Positions 19,034 to 28,013 of a DNA stretch of 64,000 nt are shown here, in pieces. Source of the DNA: Candidatus Kosakonia sp. 282A-S69 (lineage in GTDB: Bacteria > Pseudomonadota > Gammaproteobacteria > Enterobacterales > Enterobacteriaceae); NCBI RefSeq assembly GCF_029433855.1, contig NZ_JAROAU010000003.1, positions 2,207,670 through 2,271,669 of the forward strand. The letters are read 5' to 3'. The translations under genes were made by a program, and so were the position numbers. The notes beneath the pieces were generated by a model, which was not told the origin of the DNA, made no database searches, and saw only the letters and a program-made list of their open reading frames with translations. The stretch's first letter is position 1; each line of letters begins with the position of its first letter.

Positions 19034-20017
19034 TCAGAAACCGAGTGTTTTAGCGTTTTCTTTTGTTACTTCGAGGATCTTATTAAAACGGATCACTTTC
19101 TTATTCATATCCACATCGGCTTTACCCAGCCCCTCGATGGAGAGGTCGGATGTCACTTCTTTTCCTTGCAGTAGCTGGTCGGCGACGGTCACCAGTGCGT
19201 AACCGGCATCACGCGGATCCCACAGCAGTGCTTTTTTGATGTCGCCACGCATCAGATAAGGTGCAGCCTGCGCCGGCATCGCGATGCCAACAACTGCCAG
19301 TTTATCTTTCGCGCGTTTCTTCTGAACGGCCTGCCCTGCACCAATCGGCCCAAGCGATCCGAAACCAATCACCCCTTTCAGATCCGGGTAGGTTTTCATC
19401 AGGTCAAGGGTCGTGGCATAGGATTTATCAATGCTCTCTGCCACCGGCAAACGCGAGGTGACTTCAAACATATCCGGGTACTTCTCTTTCTGGTATTTGA
19501 TGGCGTAATCAGCCCAGGCGTTGTGCAGCGGCACGGTCAGCGAACCGACGTAAATGGCATAACCGCCCTTACCGCCCATATCTTTTGCCAGTTCATCGAC
19601 GTTGGCCTGCGCATATTTTTCACTGTCGATCGTTTCGATGTCCCACTGCCCGATCTGCTGGTCCGGGGATTCATGAGTCAGCACCACAATGCCTTTGTCG
19701 CGCGCTTTTTTCAGCACCGGCTCCAGCACCTTCGCGTCGTTTGGCACCACGATGATGGCATTAACGTTTTTCGCGATCAGATCTTCGATCACTTTCACCT
19801 GCTGCGCCGGATCGGGGGTGGATGGCCCGGTCTGGTAAGCGTTGACGTCCAGTTTCTTTGCCGCTTCGTTAACACCGGTTTCCATGCGGTTGAACCACGG
19901 GATCCCGGTCACTTTAGCCACAACGGCGATCTCATACTTCTCGGCGGCGAAAGCCTGACCGGAAAGCATGCTGACTGAAATCATCGCTGCGCTAATCAGG
20001 GCGAGTTTGAATTTCAT
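19034..20017 (-). CDS. Periplasmic sugar-binding protein (LsrB/RhaS-like)
   Basis: A 327-residue type I periplasmic binding protein. A Sec signal peptide ends at QAFA/AEKYE, and the mature fold contains KVTGIPWFNRMETGV and NAIIVVPNDAKVLEPVLKKA. The closest families I recognise are LsrB and the rhamnose-binding RhaS group. It captures the substrate for the ABC importer. The start at 20017 (MKFKLAL) follows AAAGGT. An in-frame codon 17 triplets upstream is ignored. It is the first gene of the operon, and no local regulator gene is adjacent. Whether it binds a sugar or autoinducer-2-like ligand is open. Confidence 0.85.
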   Translation of the reverse strand: MKFKLALISAAMISVSMLSGQAFAAEKYEIAVVAKVTGIPWFNRMETGVNEAAKKLDVNAYQTGPSTPDPAQQVKVIEDLIAKNVNAIIVVPNDAKVLEPVLKKARDKGIVVLTHESPDQQIGQWDIETIDSEKYAQANVDELAKDMGGKGGYAIYVGSLTVPLHNAWADYAIKYQKEKYPDMFEVTSRLPVAESIDKSYATTLDLMKTYPDLKGVIGFGSLGPIGAGQAVQKKRAKDKLAVVGIAMPAQAAPYLMRGDIKKALLWDPRDAGYALVTVADQLLQGKEVTSDLSIEGLGKADVDMNKKVIRFNKILEVTKENAKTLGF

Positions 20018-20430
20018 GGTTGTACCTTTCTTAAGGACAGAGGAAAGTCGCGGAAGAGAGATTAACAATGAAGGGAAGAGGTAAAACAGCGAAAATGCTA
20101 TAAATGTGATATACGCCCATAAATGTTAATTTAATAATAATTAATAGTTAAATTAGAGTTAAAAGAAGAAATATCTTGCCCTGATTACGCATGCTACATG
20201 TTAAAAAATGGAATTTAATTAACCACTCATTAACAAATAATTAACTTAAATTCCTTTGCGATGGTTTTTTAGCCATACTTTGGGCTCTTCTCATCAGCAA
20301 AAAAATACCAATTTTGTGAGCTGAAACAAACAGCGCAACCCATCAGCCATGCCGATGGATGCGGAAGTGACATTTTTTAGGGGCTATGTTAATAAACTCG
20401 CTAATTGAATGTGTTCAGGAAGGGAAAAGA
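20018..20430. other. AT-rich divergent intergenic region
   Basis: About 410 bp between the sugar operon and the LprI-like gene. It is markedly AT-rich at 20100-20270. It must hold the sugar operon promoter on the minus strand, but I see no clear operator or -35/-10 pair that I would defend. Confidence 0.5.
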
Positions 20431-20826
20431 ATGAAACGATGCTTGCTGATACTGAGCGCGCTACTGCTCAGCCAACCGTTATATGCCGATGAGTGCGATA
20501 ACGCCACAACACAGACGGGACTCAATATGTGTACCGCTGAGCAATATGAAGCCGCAGACAAAAAGCTCAACCACACCTATCAGGAGGCGCTGAAGCGTTC
20601 GTCGCCACAGCAGGCTGAAATGCTGAAAAAAGCGCAGAAAAGCTGGATAGCCGTACGCGACAATGACTGCGCGTTTGTGGGCTCCGGCAACGAGGGCGGC
20701 AGCGGTCAACCGATGGTATTGAACCAGTGCCTGGCGGATAAAACCAGTGAACGCGAAGCGTGGCTCGCCTCGCTGTTGCAGTGTGAAGAGGGCGATATGA
20801 GCTGCCCGCTGCCACCCGCCAATTAA
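20431..20826 (+). CDS. LprI-like (DUF1311) periplasmic protein
   Basis: A 131-residue protein with a Sec signal peptide (MKRCLLILSALLLSQPLYA) and a mature part with the paired Cys pattern of the lysozyme-inhibitor LprI N-terminal domain (CDNATTQTGLNMC ... WIAVRDNDC ... LNQC). Members are exported and of mostly unknown role; some inhibit lysozyme. The start at 20431 follows AGGAAGGG. It overlaps the end of the convergent rutR gene by 4 bp. Confidence 0.75.
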   Translation: MKRCLLILSALLLSQPLYADECDNATTQTGLNMCTAEQYEAADKKLNHTYQEALKRSSPQQAEMLKKAQKSWIAVRDNDCAFVGSGNEGGSGQPMVLNQCLADKTSEREAWLASLLQCEEGDMSCPLPPAN

Positions 20827-21449
20827 CGGACGCGGATGCCTTCAATAATCATGTGCTGAACATTGTCGACGGTGCGCTGAAAAAAAGCTTCATCCTGCAG
20901 GGTCGCGCCGGTGACTGCCTCCACCTGGGTGGCGAAATCAGCATAGTGCTGCGTGGCGGCCCAAATCATAAAGATCAGATGGTATGGATCGACGGCGACG
21001 AGCTTGCCGCTGGCGATCCAGCCCGCAATGATGGCGGACTTCTCCTCCACCAGCGTTTTCAAATCGCCGGTCAGCTCCGCTTTCAGCAGCGGCGCGCCCT
21101 GCAACATCTCATGGCAGAAGAGGCGCGAAGCCTGTGGATGATCGCGCGACACTTCCAGCTTCAGACGAATGTACTCTTTGATTGCCGCGAGCGGCTGTAA
21201 ATCGGAACGAAACGCTCTGAGCGGGGCCAGCCACACATCCAGCAGTTGACGCAGCACGGCAATGTAGAGCGCCTCTTTTGAGGGGAAATAGTAGAGGAGA
21301 TTGGTTTTGGAGACGCCAGCCTGTTCAGCCACCTGCTCCACGCGCGCGCCGTGAAAGCCGAGACGGGAGAAGATCTCCAGCGCCGCGCTGAGAATTGCCT
21401 GTCGTTTCTCGCTAACTGCCCGCGTACGTTTACCCATTTCCTTTGCCAT
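20823..21449 (-). CDS. rutR: RutR, TetR-family pyrimidine-responsive regulator
   Basis: A 208-residue regulator nearly identical in pattern to E. coli RutR: N-terminal HTH (VEQVAEQAGVSKTNLLYYFPSKEALY) and the C-terminal ligand domain (HLIFMIWAATQHYADF). RutR senses uracil/thymine and controls the rut operon, carAB and others. The start at 21449 (MAKEMGKRTRA) follows GGAG. In E. coli it lies next to rutABCDEFG; here that operon is missing and ymdF/wrbA follow directly, so RutR must act on other targets. Confidence 0.95.
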   Translation of the reverse strand: MAKEMGKRTRAVSEKRQAILSAALEIFSRLGFHGARVEQVAEQAGVSKTNLLYYFPSKEALYIAVLRQLLDVWLAPLRAFRSDLQPLAAIKEYIRLKLEVSRDHPQASRLFCHEMLQGAPLLKAELTGDLKTLVEEKSAIIAGWIASGKLVAVDPYHLIFMIWAATQHYADFATQVEAVTGATLQDEAFFQRTVDNVQHMIIEGIRVR

Positions 21450-21562
21450 ACCGTTTCTCCGACCCAAACCCGGCAGCAGCATAGCAAAGGTCGCCGTCTG
21501 GCTCGACCCTCTCTGTATCTTTAATCCGGCGGGAAATGGAGTATGCCACTGGTGATGAGAGC

Positions 21563-21592
21563 AAAAAAAACCGCCGGGTCTCCCCGGCGGCG
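21563..21592 (-). terminator. ymdF terminator
   Basis: CCGCCGGG-TCT-CCCCGGCGG with an eight-base T-run on the minus strand, 40 bp after the ymdF stop. Confidence 0.85.
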
Positions 21593-21631
21593 GGCATCTT
21601 CGGCAACCGCAAAGGTTACCGACAAGTCGCG

Positions 21632-21817
21632 TTAGCTGTTGCTGTTATTGCTCCGGCTACCGTGACTGTTTTTGCCCCCTTTTTTACCTGCTTCTGAGGC
21701 GCGCTGAGGATCGTTTTTGAAGTTCCCCCCGCTCTGCTGGCCACCTTTGCGGCCTGCTGCCGATGCTCTTTCACGGTCCTCAGCGAAGTTACCTGAACCA
21801 CCACGATGATTTGCCAT
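21632..21817 (-). CDS. ymdF: YmdF, KGG-repeat stress protein
   Basis: A 61-residue hydrophilic protein rich in Gly, Ser and charged residues. Two AGRKGGQ/AGKKGGK repeats define the KGG (stress-induced, YciG-like) family. The function is unknown; relatives are RpoS-dependent. It has a strong ribosome site (GGAGGTGAGAG). It keeps its E. coli place beside wrbA. Confidence 0.92.
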   Translation of the reverse strand: MANHRGGSGNFAEDRERASAAGRKGGQQSGGNFKNDPQRASEAGKKGGKNSHGSRSNNSNS

Positions 21818-22216
21818 CTCTCACCTCCGATCGGTGTAAGTGAAATATCAGACATCTTTCTGCATTCAGTAAAAGAGGATTCTTTCACCTCACGACGCTA
21901 AAGCTCACCCTTTAACTGCGCCGCGTGGAAATAAGCTTAGTGGAACGCGGTTCGTCGGCGAGCGCCTATTAACATTTTGCAACAGCTTCACAGCCGGACG
22001 GCAGAAAGGACTTAAGCGAAACTCATAAGCAGCTCTTATGTATCAGGAAATCGCAGCGGGAAAAGTGTGTCAAAACGTAACCACACACTCATTTGGGGAA
22101 ATAGTCTTAATTATTCGTATCAGTACGTGTCGATTTGCACTCTCACCATCACGTCATACCCTTAATAGGGGACGCAGCGTATCGCTGCGCGATGAATTTG
22201 TCAGGAGGAGAAGCCA
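21818..22216. other. Divergent promoter region ymdF / wrbA
   Basis: About 400 bp without a gene, between two stress-type genes read away from each other. I see no operator I can name. Confidence 0.5.
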
Positions 22217-22813
22217 ATGGCTAAAGTGCTGGTGCTCTATTACTCCATGTATGGACATGTTGAAACCATGGCGCACGCCGTCGCGGAAGGCGCGCAGAAG
22301 GTGGATGGCGCAGAGGTGGTGGTGAAGCGTGTACCGGAAACCATGCCTGAAGAGCTGTTTTTGAAATCGGGCGGTAAGACGCAAAGTGCGCCCGTCGCCA
22401 CTCCGCAGGAGCTGGCGGAGTATGACGCAATTATTGTCGGCACCCCCACCCGCTTTGGCAACATGAGCGGGCAGATGCGTACCTTCTTGGACCAGACCGG
22501 CGGGCTGTGGGCCTCCGGCGCACTGTACGGCAAACTGGCCAGCGTCTTTAGCTCTACCGGTACCGGCGGTGGCCAGGAGCATACAATTTCCTCAACATGG
22601 ACTACCCTTGCTCATCATGGGATGGTGATTGTTCCCATCGGCTACGCCGCGAAAGAGCTGTTTGATATTTCGCATGTTCGCGGCGGTACGCCTTATGGCG
22701 CGACCACGATTGCCGGTGGCGATGGTTCGCGTCAACCAGGCGACGACGAGCTGGCCATCGCCCGTTATCAGGGCGAGTATGTTGCCGGCCTGGCAGTCAA
22801 ACTGAACGGCTAA
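22217..22813 (+). CDS. wrbA: WrbA, NAD(P)H:quinone oxidoreductase
   Basis: A 198-residue flavodoxin-like protein using [15 protein letters not shown] (phosphate loop, 9-20), [13 protein letters not shown] and [10 protein letters not shown] are the WrbA signature segments. It reduces quinones by two electrons and forms tetramers. A strong ribosome site (AGGAGGAG) precedes it. yccJ follows 18 bp after the stop, as in E. coli. Confidence 0.98.
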   Translation: MAKVLVLYYSMYGHVETMAHAVAEGAQKVDGAEVVVKRVPETMPEELFLKSGGKTQSAPVATPQELAEYDAIIVGTPTRFGNMSGQMRTFLDQTGGLWASGALYGKLASVFSSTGTGGGQEHTISSTWTTLAHHGMVIVPIGYAAKELFDISHVRGGTPYGATTIAGGDGSRQPGDDELAIARYQGEYVAGLAVKLNG

Positions 22814-22831
22814 CTTTAACAGGAGGCGCTT

Positions 22832-23059
22832 ATGCCAACTCAGGAAGCAAAAGCTCATCGCGTGGGTGAATGGGCCAGTCTGCGTAATACATCACCAGAA
22901 ATCGCCGAGGCGATCTTCGAACTGGCTGATTACGACGAGGTTCTCGCCGAGAAGATTTGGGAAGAAGGCAGCGATGAAGTGTTGATGCGCGCCTTTGAAA
23001 AGACAGATAAAGACTCCCTCTTCTGGGGTGAACAGACCATAGAGCGCCAGAACGTCTAG
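22832..23059 (+). CDS. yccJ: YccJ, small conserved protein
   Basis: A 75-residue acidic protein matching E. coli YccJ over its length ([20 protein letters not shown]). No function is known. It is co-transcribed with wrbA, with AGGAGGCG before the start and a terminator hairpin right after. Confidence 0.95.
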   Translation: MPTQEAKAHRVGEWASLRNTSPEIAEAIFELADYDEVLAEKIWEEGSDEVLMRAFEKTDKDSLFWGEQTIERQNV

Positions 23060-23066
23060 CGCTTTC

Positions 23067-23090
23067 GCTCCCCCCTCTTCGTGGGGGAGC
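23067..23090 (+). terminator. Hairpin after wrbA-yccJ
   Basis: GCTCCCCCC-TCTTC-GTGGGGGAGC between the convergent yccJ and agp genes. The T-run is weak; probably bidirectional. Confidence 0.65.
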
Positions 23091-23100
23091 ATCTCTGCTT

Positions 23101-24345
23101 TTACTGCGCAACCTTGCGCATCACTTCACTGAATTTCTCCATCGGACAGAAACCATTACTGTCAGTCGGACAGCCGGTTAGCTCCAGCGTGTAACGCTGT
23201 AGTGGCGTGTCAAACCCCATTTTTGCCACGTTGCGCATCTGCTCGGCGGTGAAGTAGAGATACTCCATCTTCATCAGATCGCGGTTACTCTTCCCGTCAT
23301 GCCAGCGCTGAAACACCACTTTGCCGCTAATGGGCGTCTGCTCGAACTGCCCAGGAAGCTGCCACGGTTTGGCATCCAACGCCGCGAGCAGCGAGGCAAT
23401 ATTGGAGTCATGACCGACAAGCAGCGTCACTTTCGGCGCAGCGCCGGGCTTCTCCACCAGCTGTTGGTCAAGGTAGTTAAGCAGCGGTTTTGCCACATTG
23501 CGCGCCACCTCTGGCGTGGTAAAGAGGATCGCCTGATAGCTGTTCTTCAGCTTCTCCAGCAGTTGCCACTGCTTGTCACTTTTGATCCCGCCAAAGGCAA
23601 CTTCATTCAGCGGGAAGCCTTCGTAATATTGCAAGGTAAACGCATCCACCAGCGCGTTTGCCGTTTTTAACGGCCCGCTGACCGAGGGCTCAAGCCGATA
23701 ATCGGCGCGGAAGGTATCCTTTTCATCACTGAGGCTGCAGGGCCGATCGCTTTTCGCTTTGCAAGCCGGCGAGGCAGGATAATCAACAATCTGCTCCAGC
23801 AATTTATAGCTTTCACTCAGATCGACATGCTGGCGGCTGTTCTCCATGGCCGCTACCGCTCTCTGGCGAAAGTCGTCGCTATCTTCGGTGATAACCGGGT
23901 TAAACAGCGGGTCCATTTCCCCCATTTTGCGCTGATGGAAGATCGGCACATCGCAGGCAATAAAGGTGTTAGTGACGAAAAACTGCGCAGTGTCATGGGT
24001 GCGCGGCAGACTGTTTGCCCAGGCGAAAAACTGTTGCTTTGTCGGACACTGTTCGGTCGAGAGCACTTTTTCGTGGGTCATCCACTTACGCATCTGGTGG
24101 GCAAAAAAGATCTCCACCAGCGCACCACGATCCGTCAGCTCCCCACCCGCCACTTTCCAGGTTGGCCACGGCCTGGCGGTGGCCTGCGCCAGTGCGCTGC
24201 CGTTGTTTGCCAGCGGTGCGCGGATACCGTGGCGGCTGACAATCACCAGCTGTTGCAGGCTGTAGCCCTCTGGTGTCGTTTGCGCCTTCGCCGTGGGGAG
24301 TGCCAGCACCGTGGCGATCGCGCCTGACCAGAATAAACGTTTCAT
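23101..24345 (-). CDS. agp: Agp, periplasmic glucose-1-phosphatase
   Basis: A histidine acid phosphatase of 414 residues (E. coli 413). It has a Sec signal peptide ending AKA/QTTPEG, catalytic motif RHGIRAPL (E. coli Agp has RHNLRAPL) and the GHDSN proton-donor motif near residue 300. It releases glucose from glucose-1-phosphate in the periplasm. The start at 24345 (MKRLFWS) aligns with the signal peptide; a 14-codon extension is possible but unsupported. It is the last gene shared with E. coli order before the accessory block. Confidence 0.94.
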   Translation of the reverse strand: MKRLFWSGAIATVLALPTAKAQTTPEGYSLQQLVIVSRHGIRAPLANNGSALAQATARPWPTWKVAGGELTDRGALVEIFFAHQMRKWMTHEKVLSTEQCPTKQQFFAWANSLPRTHDTAQFFVTNTFIACDVPIFHQRKMGEMDPLFNPVITEDSDDFRQRAVAAMENSRQHVDLSESYKLLEQIVDYPASPACKAKSDRPCSLSDEKDTFRADYRLEPSVSGPLKTANALVDAFTLQYYEGFPLNEVAFGGIKSDKQWQLLEKLKNSYQAILFTTPEVARNVAKPLLNYLDQQLVEKPGAAPKVTLLVGHDSNIASLLAALDAKPWQLPGQFEQTPISGKVVFQRWHDGKSNRDLMKMEYLYFTAEQMRNVAKMGFDTPLQRYTLELTGCPTDSNGFCPMEKFSEVMRKVAQ

Positions 24346-24448
24346 CCTTTGTCCTTGTATCTCAACCCAATGGAGCAAGTGTGACACAACCGCGCAGCGA
24401 GTGGACGCAGCTCACCCCGTTTTAATCACATCAGCCGCCCTGGATCAC

Positions 24449-24474
24449 AAAAAAGGAGCCGCGAGCGGCTCCTT
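24449..24474 (-). terminator. Terminator of the SDR gene
   Basis: AAGGAGCCGC-GA-GCGGCTCCTT with a T-run of six on the minus strand, just beyond the SDR stop. Confidence 0.85.
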
Positions 24475-24489
24475 GCAACGAGGTAACTC

Positions 24490-25206
24490 TCAGTATGGGC
24501 TCTGTGTATGTCGAACAATGATCTCGCTGACATCAACGCTGTCCGGCTGCTCAATGGACCACGCGATGGCGTCCGCAATCGCTTCTGCGGGCAACGCGAT
24601 GCGGCGAAAGCCCGCCATCGACTCCTTCGCACTGGGATCGGTAATGTGATCGGCCAGTTCAGAGGCGACCACGCCCGGGCTTACTACCGTGACGCGAATG
24701 CAGTCGCTCTCCTGGCGCAGCCCGTCGGAAATCGCCCGGACAGCAAACTTGCTGGCACAATAAACGGCAGAGAGCGGAAAGACTGTATGCGCACCAATAG
24801 AGGCAACGTTGATGATCTGCCCTGCTTTTTGCTGCTGCATGGTGGGCAGTACCGCCGCAATCCCGTTCAACACGCCGTGAACGTTGACGTCGATAGTCTG
24901 ACGCCACTCCTCCGTTTTCAACGCTGCCAGCGGTGAGAGCGGCATTACGCCGGCATTATTGATCAGGACATCGATGCGGCCATGCTGCTGCAGCGCAAAT
25001 TGCGCCATCTGCGACAGATCCTCCGCCTGAGTTACGTCGATGGGCAGACAGTCGATATTACCCAACTCATCACGCAGCGCCTGCAAACGCTCAATACGCC
25101 GTGCGCCAATCACCAGATGATGGCCGGCCTGCACCAGACGACGTGCGGTAGCTTCACCGATCCCACTGCTTGCGCCAGTGAGCAGAATAATTTTGCGCTT
25201 ACTCAT
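24490..25206 (-). CDS. Short-chain dehydrogenase/reductase
   Basis: A classical SDR of 238 residues. The nucleotide motif TGASSGIG is at 10-17 and NNAG at 83-86. The catalytic residues are Ser136, Tyr149 and Lys153 (YCASK). The substrate is unknown; ARR after the second strand suggests NADP(H). It is divergent from an AraC-type regulator, a common arrangement for aldehyde- or quinone-responsive SDR genes. Confidence 0.88.
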   Translation of the reverse strand: MSKRKIILLTGASSGIGEATARRLVQAGHHLVIGARRIERLQALRDELGNIDCLPIDVTQAEDLSQMAQFALQQHGRIDVLINNAGVMPLSPLAALKTEEWRQTIDVNVHGVLNGIAAVLPTMQQQKAGQIINVASIGAHTVFPLSAVYCASKFAVRAISDGLRQESDCIRVTVVSPGVVASELADHITDPSAKESMAGFRRIALPAEAIADAIAWSIEQPDSVDVSEIIVRHTQSPY

Positions 25207-25368
25207 CTCTCTTCTCCCCTATTAAGTGACGTAAACAGGTTAACCAGCGCGCGCCACGCAAAACAGGCGCATTCTTCTCCCATGATTGCCCGTTTCTCTT
25301 CCCATTGTTCACTTGTTACACGTGATTCGGCAGAATGATTGCTTAAATATCAACACTGCTGAGGGGCA

Positions 25369-26262
25369 ATGATGGAAGAGATGGTGACGCTGCTGCAGGC
25401 GCTGGCACCCCATGAGGGCTGTACGCGCTCGGCGCTGGAAAGCGTCTGCTTTATGCGCTCTGATCGCCCACTGGCGCGCACGCCGGTTGTTTATAAACCC
25501 TCTATCGTCATTGTCTGCCAGGGGCAGAAGCGAGGGTATCTGGCGAATCGCGTTTATCACTACGATAAACAGCACTTTCTGGTGTTATCAGTGCCGCTCC
25601 CCTTCTCGACGGAGACGGACGCCAGCCCTGAGAAGCCACTACTGGCACTGACGGTGGATCTCGATATGACGGTGCTTTCTGAGCTGGTGCTGGCGCTTGA
25701 TCTGCCACCCGGTCGCGCCGGGGCAGCGCCGGAGGGGATTATGTCCACGCTACTCGAATCAGATCTTGCCGATACGGCAGTGCGGTTGCTGAAAGCGCTC
25801 TTGTCAAAACAGGAGGCGCAGATTCTCGGGCCGCAGCTTGTGCGGGAGCTCTATTACCGGGTGCTGGTGGGTAAGCGCGGCGATGCGCTGCGTGCGACGC
25901 TGGTTAATCAGGGTCAATTTGCGGCGATTGCGAAAGTGCTGCAGCGTATCCATACGCACTTTACCGAGCCACTGCATATTCCGACGCTGGCGAAGGATGC
26001 GGGTCTGAGCGTGCCTGCGTTTCATAAGCACTTCAAATCCGTTACCAGCACCTCGCCACTGCAGTACATCAAGTCTGTGCGGCTTAATCAGGCACGCTTA
26101 TTGATGATCCGTGATAATGCAACCGCTGCGGGGGCGGCCTTTCGCGTCGGCTATGAGAGCCCTTCGCAGTTTAACCGGGAGTTTCGCCGCCAGTTTGGCC
26201 GCAGCCCGCGGGAAGAGGCGAATGAGATGAGAGCCTCCTTTGCGCTCTTTCCTCCGGTCTGA
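25369..26262 (+). CDS. AraC-family regulator, YqhC-like
   Basis: A 297-residue regulator with an N-terminal AraC_N cupin-type domain (SIVIVCQGQKRGYLANRVYHYD near 45-65) and a C-terminal double-HTH domain (YESPSQFNREFRRQFGRSPRE). It resembles E. coli YqhC, which activates an aldehyde reductase. The SDR gene 160 bp away in the opposite direction is the likely target. The stop is 1 bp from the end of the convergent dosC. Confidence 0.85.
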   Translation: MMEEMVTLLQALAPHEGCTRSALESVCFMRSDRPLARTPVVYKPSIVIVCQGQKRGYLANRVYHYDKQHFLVLSVPLPFSTETDASPEKPLLALTVDLDMTVLSELVLALDLPPGRAGAAPEGIMSTLLESDLADTAVRLLKALLSKQEAQILGPQLVRELYYRVLVGKRGDALRATLVNQGQFAAIAKVLQRIHTHFTEPLHIPTLAKDAGLSVPAFHKHFKSVTSTSPLQYIKSVRLNQARLLMIRDNATAAGAAFRVGYESPSQFNREFRRQFGRSPREEANEMRASFALFPPV

Positions 26263-26263
26263 T

Positions 26264-27649
26264 TTACTCTGCGGCTTGCCAGATATGGACACAGTTGCGG
26301 CCGCGCGCTTTCGCAATATAGAGCGCTTCGTCTGCCCGTTGAATAAAGCGCTCATAGTCGGGATGACCATCAAACATGGCGGCACCGATAGAGAGGGAAA
26401 TGGGCACAAGCTCCCCCTCAGGCGTTTTAATCATGGTTTTTTCAACGCGGGAGCGAATACGTTCGGCAATGCGATGAGTGTCAAACTCTGTCGCTTCAGT
26501 TAACAGGATCACGAATTCATCGCCGCCATAACGAAAGACATAATCACTGCTGCGCACGTTGTCATAGAAAGCATTTGAGACTTTACGCAGGATCTCATCC
26601 CCCATGGGATGTCCCCAGGTATCGTTTATTTGTTTAAATTTATCGACGTCAATAATTAATACTGACAGCGGCGTTGAGGCTCTTTGCGCGTGGGAAATTT
26701 CGCGCTTGAAAATGGTTGGCATAAATCGACGGTTCAACAGTTTCGTTAATACATCCATGCCCACTTCGTGCCGGGAAACCTCTTCAAAAAGCTCGCGCAG
26801 TAACGTGATAATTTGCACCACATTTTTTCTGACGGAAATAAGAAAACTGACGCGCAGTGCGCGGTTGCTTAATGAGCGTGGGGTTGCGCGGGTAGAACGA
26901 AACACTTCATCAAGCTCTTGCAGCAGGCGGGAAATATGGCCCACTTCCGCAATCCCACTAAAATAGTGGCGCCCTTTGTGGTTAAACCATAAACCAAAAT
27001 CGGACTGGCTGATGGTCAGCGTATTGCCTAAATCAGCATCCATGATGATTTTATAAATCAGATCAATCTCCCAACTGAGAAGCGCCGCGGTCTGCCGCTC
27101 TTTCTCCTCTTCTGCATTCTCCATCAGCGAGAAGATACGGTAATTTTCATCCTCTTTGGCTGAGTTATGCTCGCTGAAGGAGAAGGCTCGCGACATCACC
27201 TCCATGGCCAGATCGATACTGTTGATCGCATGGTGATAGACCTGCAGTTTTTCTTCCGCGGTGAAGTGACTTTCAATAATCACCGGATAGAAAAGTTTCT
27301 TAAGGACGCGAAACCCCATCTCGACCAGTTCCACGGAGATACCAATGCGCGCATGCACTTCGGCAACCGTGCGCTGCTGCTGAATCAGGCGCTCGATATC
27401 ATCCGGTGTGCAGGCTAATACTTCTCTGATCCAGCGCTCCAGCGCGGATTTAAGATGTATTTCAACCTGGGCGTTGGAGAGAAATTCACGGGCATGGGGA
27501 TCGGTAAGCACGATGCGGTAGAAGGTTTCACTGAGATCGTGGGCGTGGGTATGAGCCACGTCAGCGGTGAGACGGCGAATGTTGTGATCGGTCTTTTCTA
27601 ATAGAGAGAGCCATTCGCCCTTCATCGATTTAAGATAAGTTTCCATCAT
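26264..27649 (-). CDS. dosC: DosC, heme globin-coupled diguanylate cyclase
   Basis: A 461-residue cytoplasmic oxygen sensor closely matching E. coli DosC/YddV (460). It has an N-terminal globin domain with the proximal heme His at 99 (EVHARIGI) and the distal Tyr at 44 (TFYRIV). A middle helical domain (FGLWFNHKGRHYF) precedes the C-terminal GGDEF cyclase (RYGGDEF near 370). It makes c-di-GMP according to oxygen binding. In E. coli it is followed by the phosphodiesterase gene dosP; here the next gene is a convergent regulator, so dosP is absent from this locus. Confidence 0.95.
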   Translation of the reverse strand: MMETYLKSMKGEWLSLLEKTDHNIRRLTADVAHTHAHDLSETFYRIVLTDPHAREFLSNAQVEIHLKSALERWIREVLACTPDDIERLIQQQRTVAEVHARIGISVELVEMGFRVLKKLFYPVIIESHFTAEEKLQVYHHAINSIDLAMEVMSRAFSFSEHNSAKEDENYRIFSLMENAEEEKERQTAALLSWEIDLIYKIIMDADLGNTLTISQSDFGLWFNHKGRHYFSGIAEVGHISRLLQELDEVFRSTRATPRSLSNRALRVSFLISVRKNVVQIITLLRELFEEVSRHEVGMDVLTKLLNRRFMPTIFKREISHAQRASTPLSVLIIDVDKFKQINDTWGHPMGDEILRKVSNAFYDNVRSSDYVFRYGGDEFVILLTEATEFDTHRIAERIRSRVEKTMIKTPEGELVPISLSIGAAMFDGHPDYERFIQRADEALYIAKARGRNCVHIWQAAE

Positions 27650-28013
27650 TCAGACCCTTACGGTAGTTAACACATCTTACGTTCAGGATGTTGCAAACAA
27701 ACGTCCATCAACGCGGATCGACAGGGCCAGAATAACAGTGGCACCGCCCACGTATTCCCTCTGTTAGCGTCCGAGCGCTCCTCGCTCACGATTTATAAAA
27801 AACATGGCAAAACAGAACCTTAGATTTCATTTTAATCATGTAAGAAGGCAATAGTAGAAACGTACCGAAATAGAGTATAGCCCGTTCAATTGCTATCACA
27901 ACCTGGAATAATAATTCGGGCTGAGCGATAAGATCTTATTTAAGACTATTTAATTACGGGTTCATGCAGGTGGCAATTTACAATCCGATACACTCTCCCA
28001 GGCATTATTCTAT
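27650..28013. other. Intergenic region at the left edge of the accessory block
   Basis: About 364 bp between the divergent dosC and the LuxR-type gene. Base composition turns AT-rich toward the right. I find no tRNA, repeat or integrase scar that would mark a boundary. Confidence 0.45.

Noticed and set aside
27650-28013. Integrase or attachment site at the left edge of the island
   Set aside because: I looked for a copy of the serT 3' end and for integrase remnants and saw neither.
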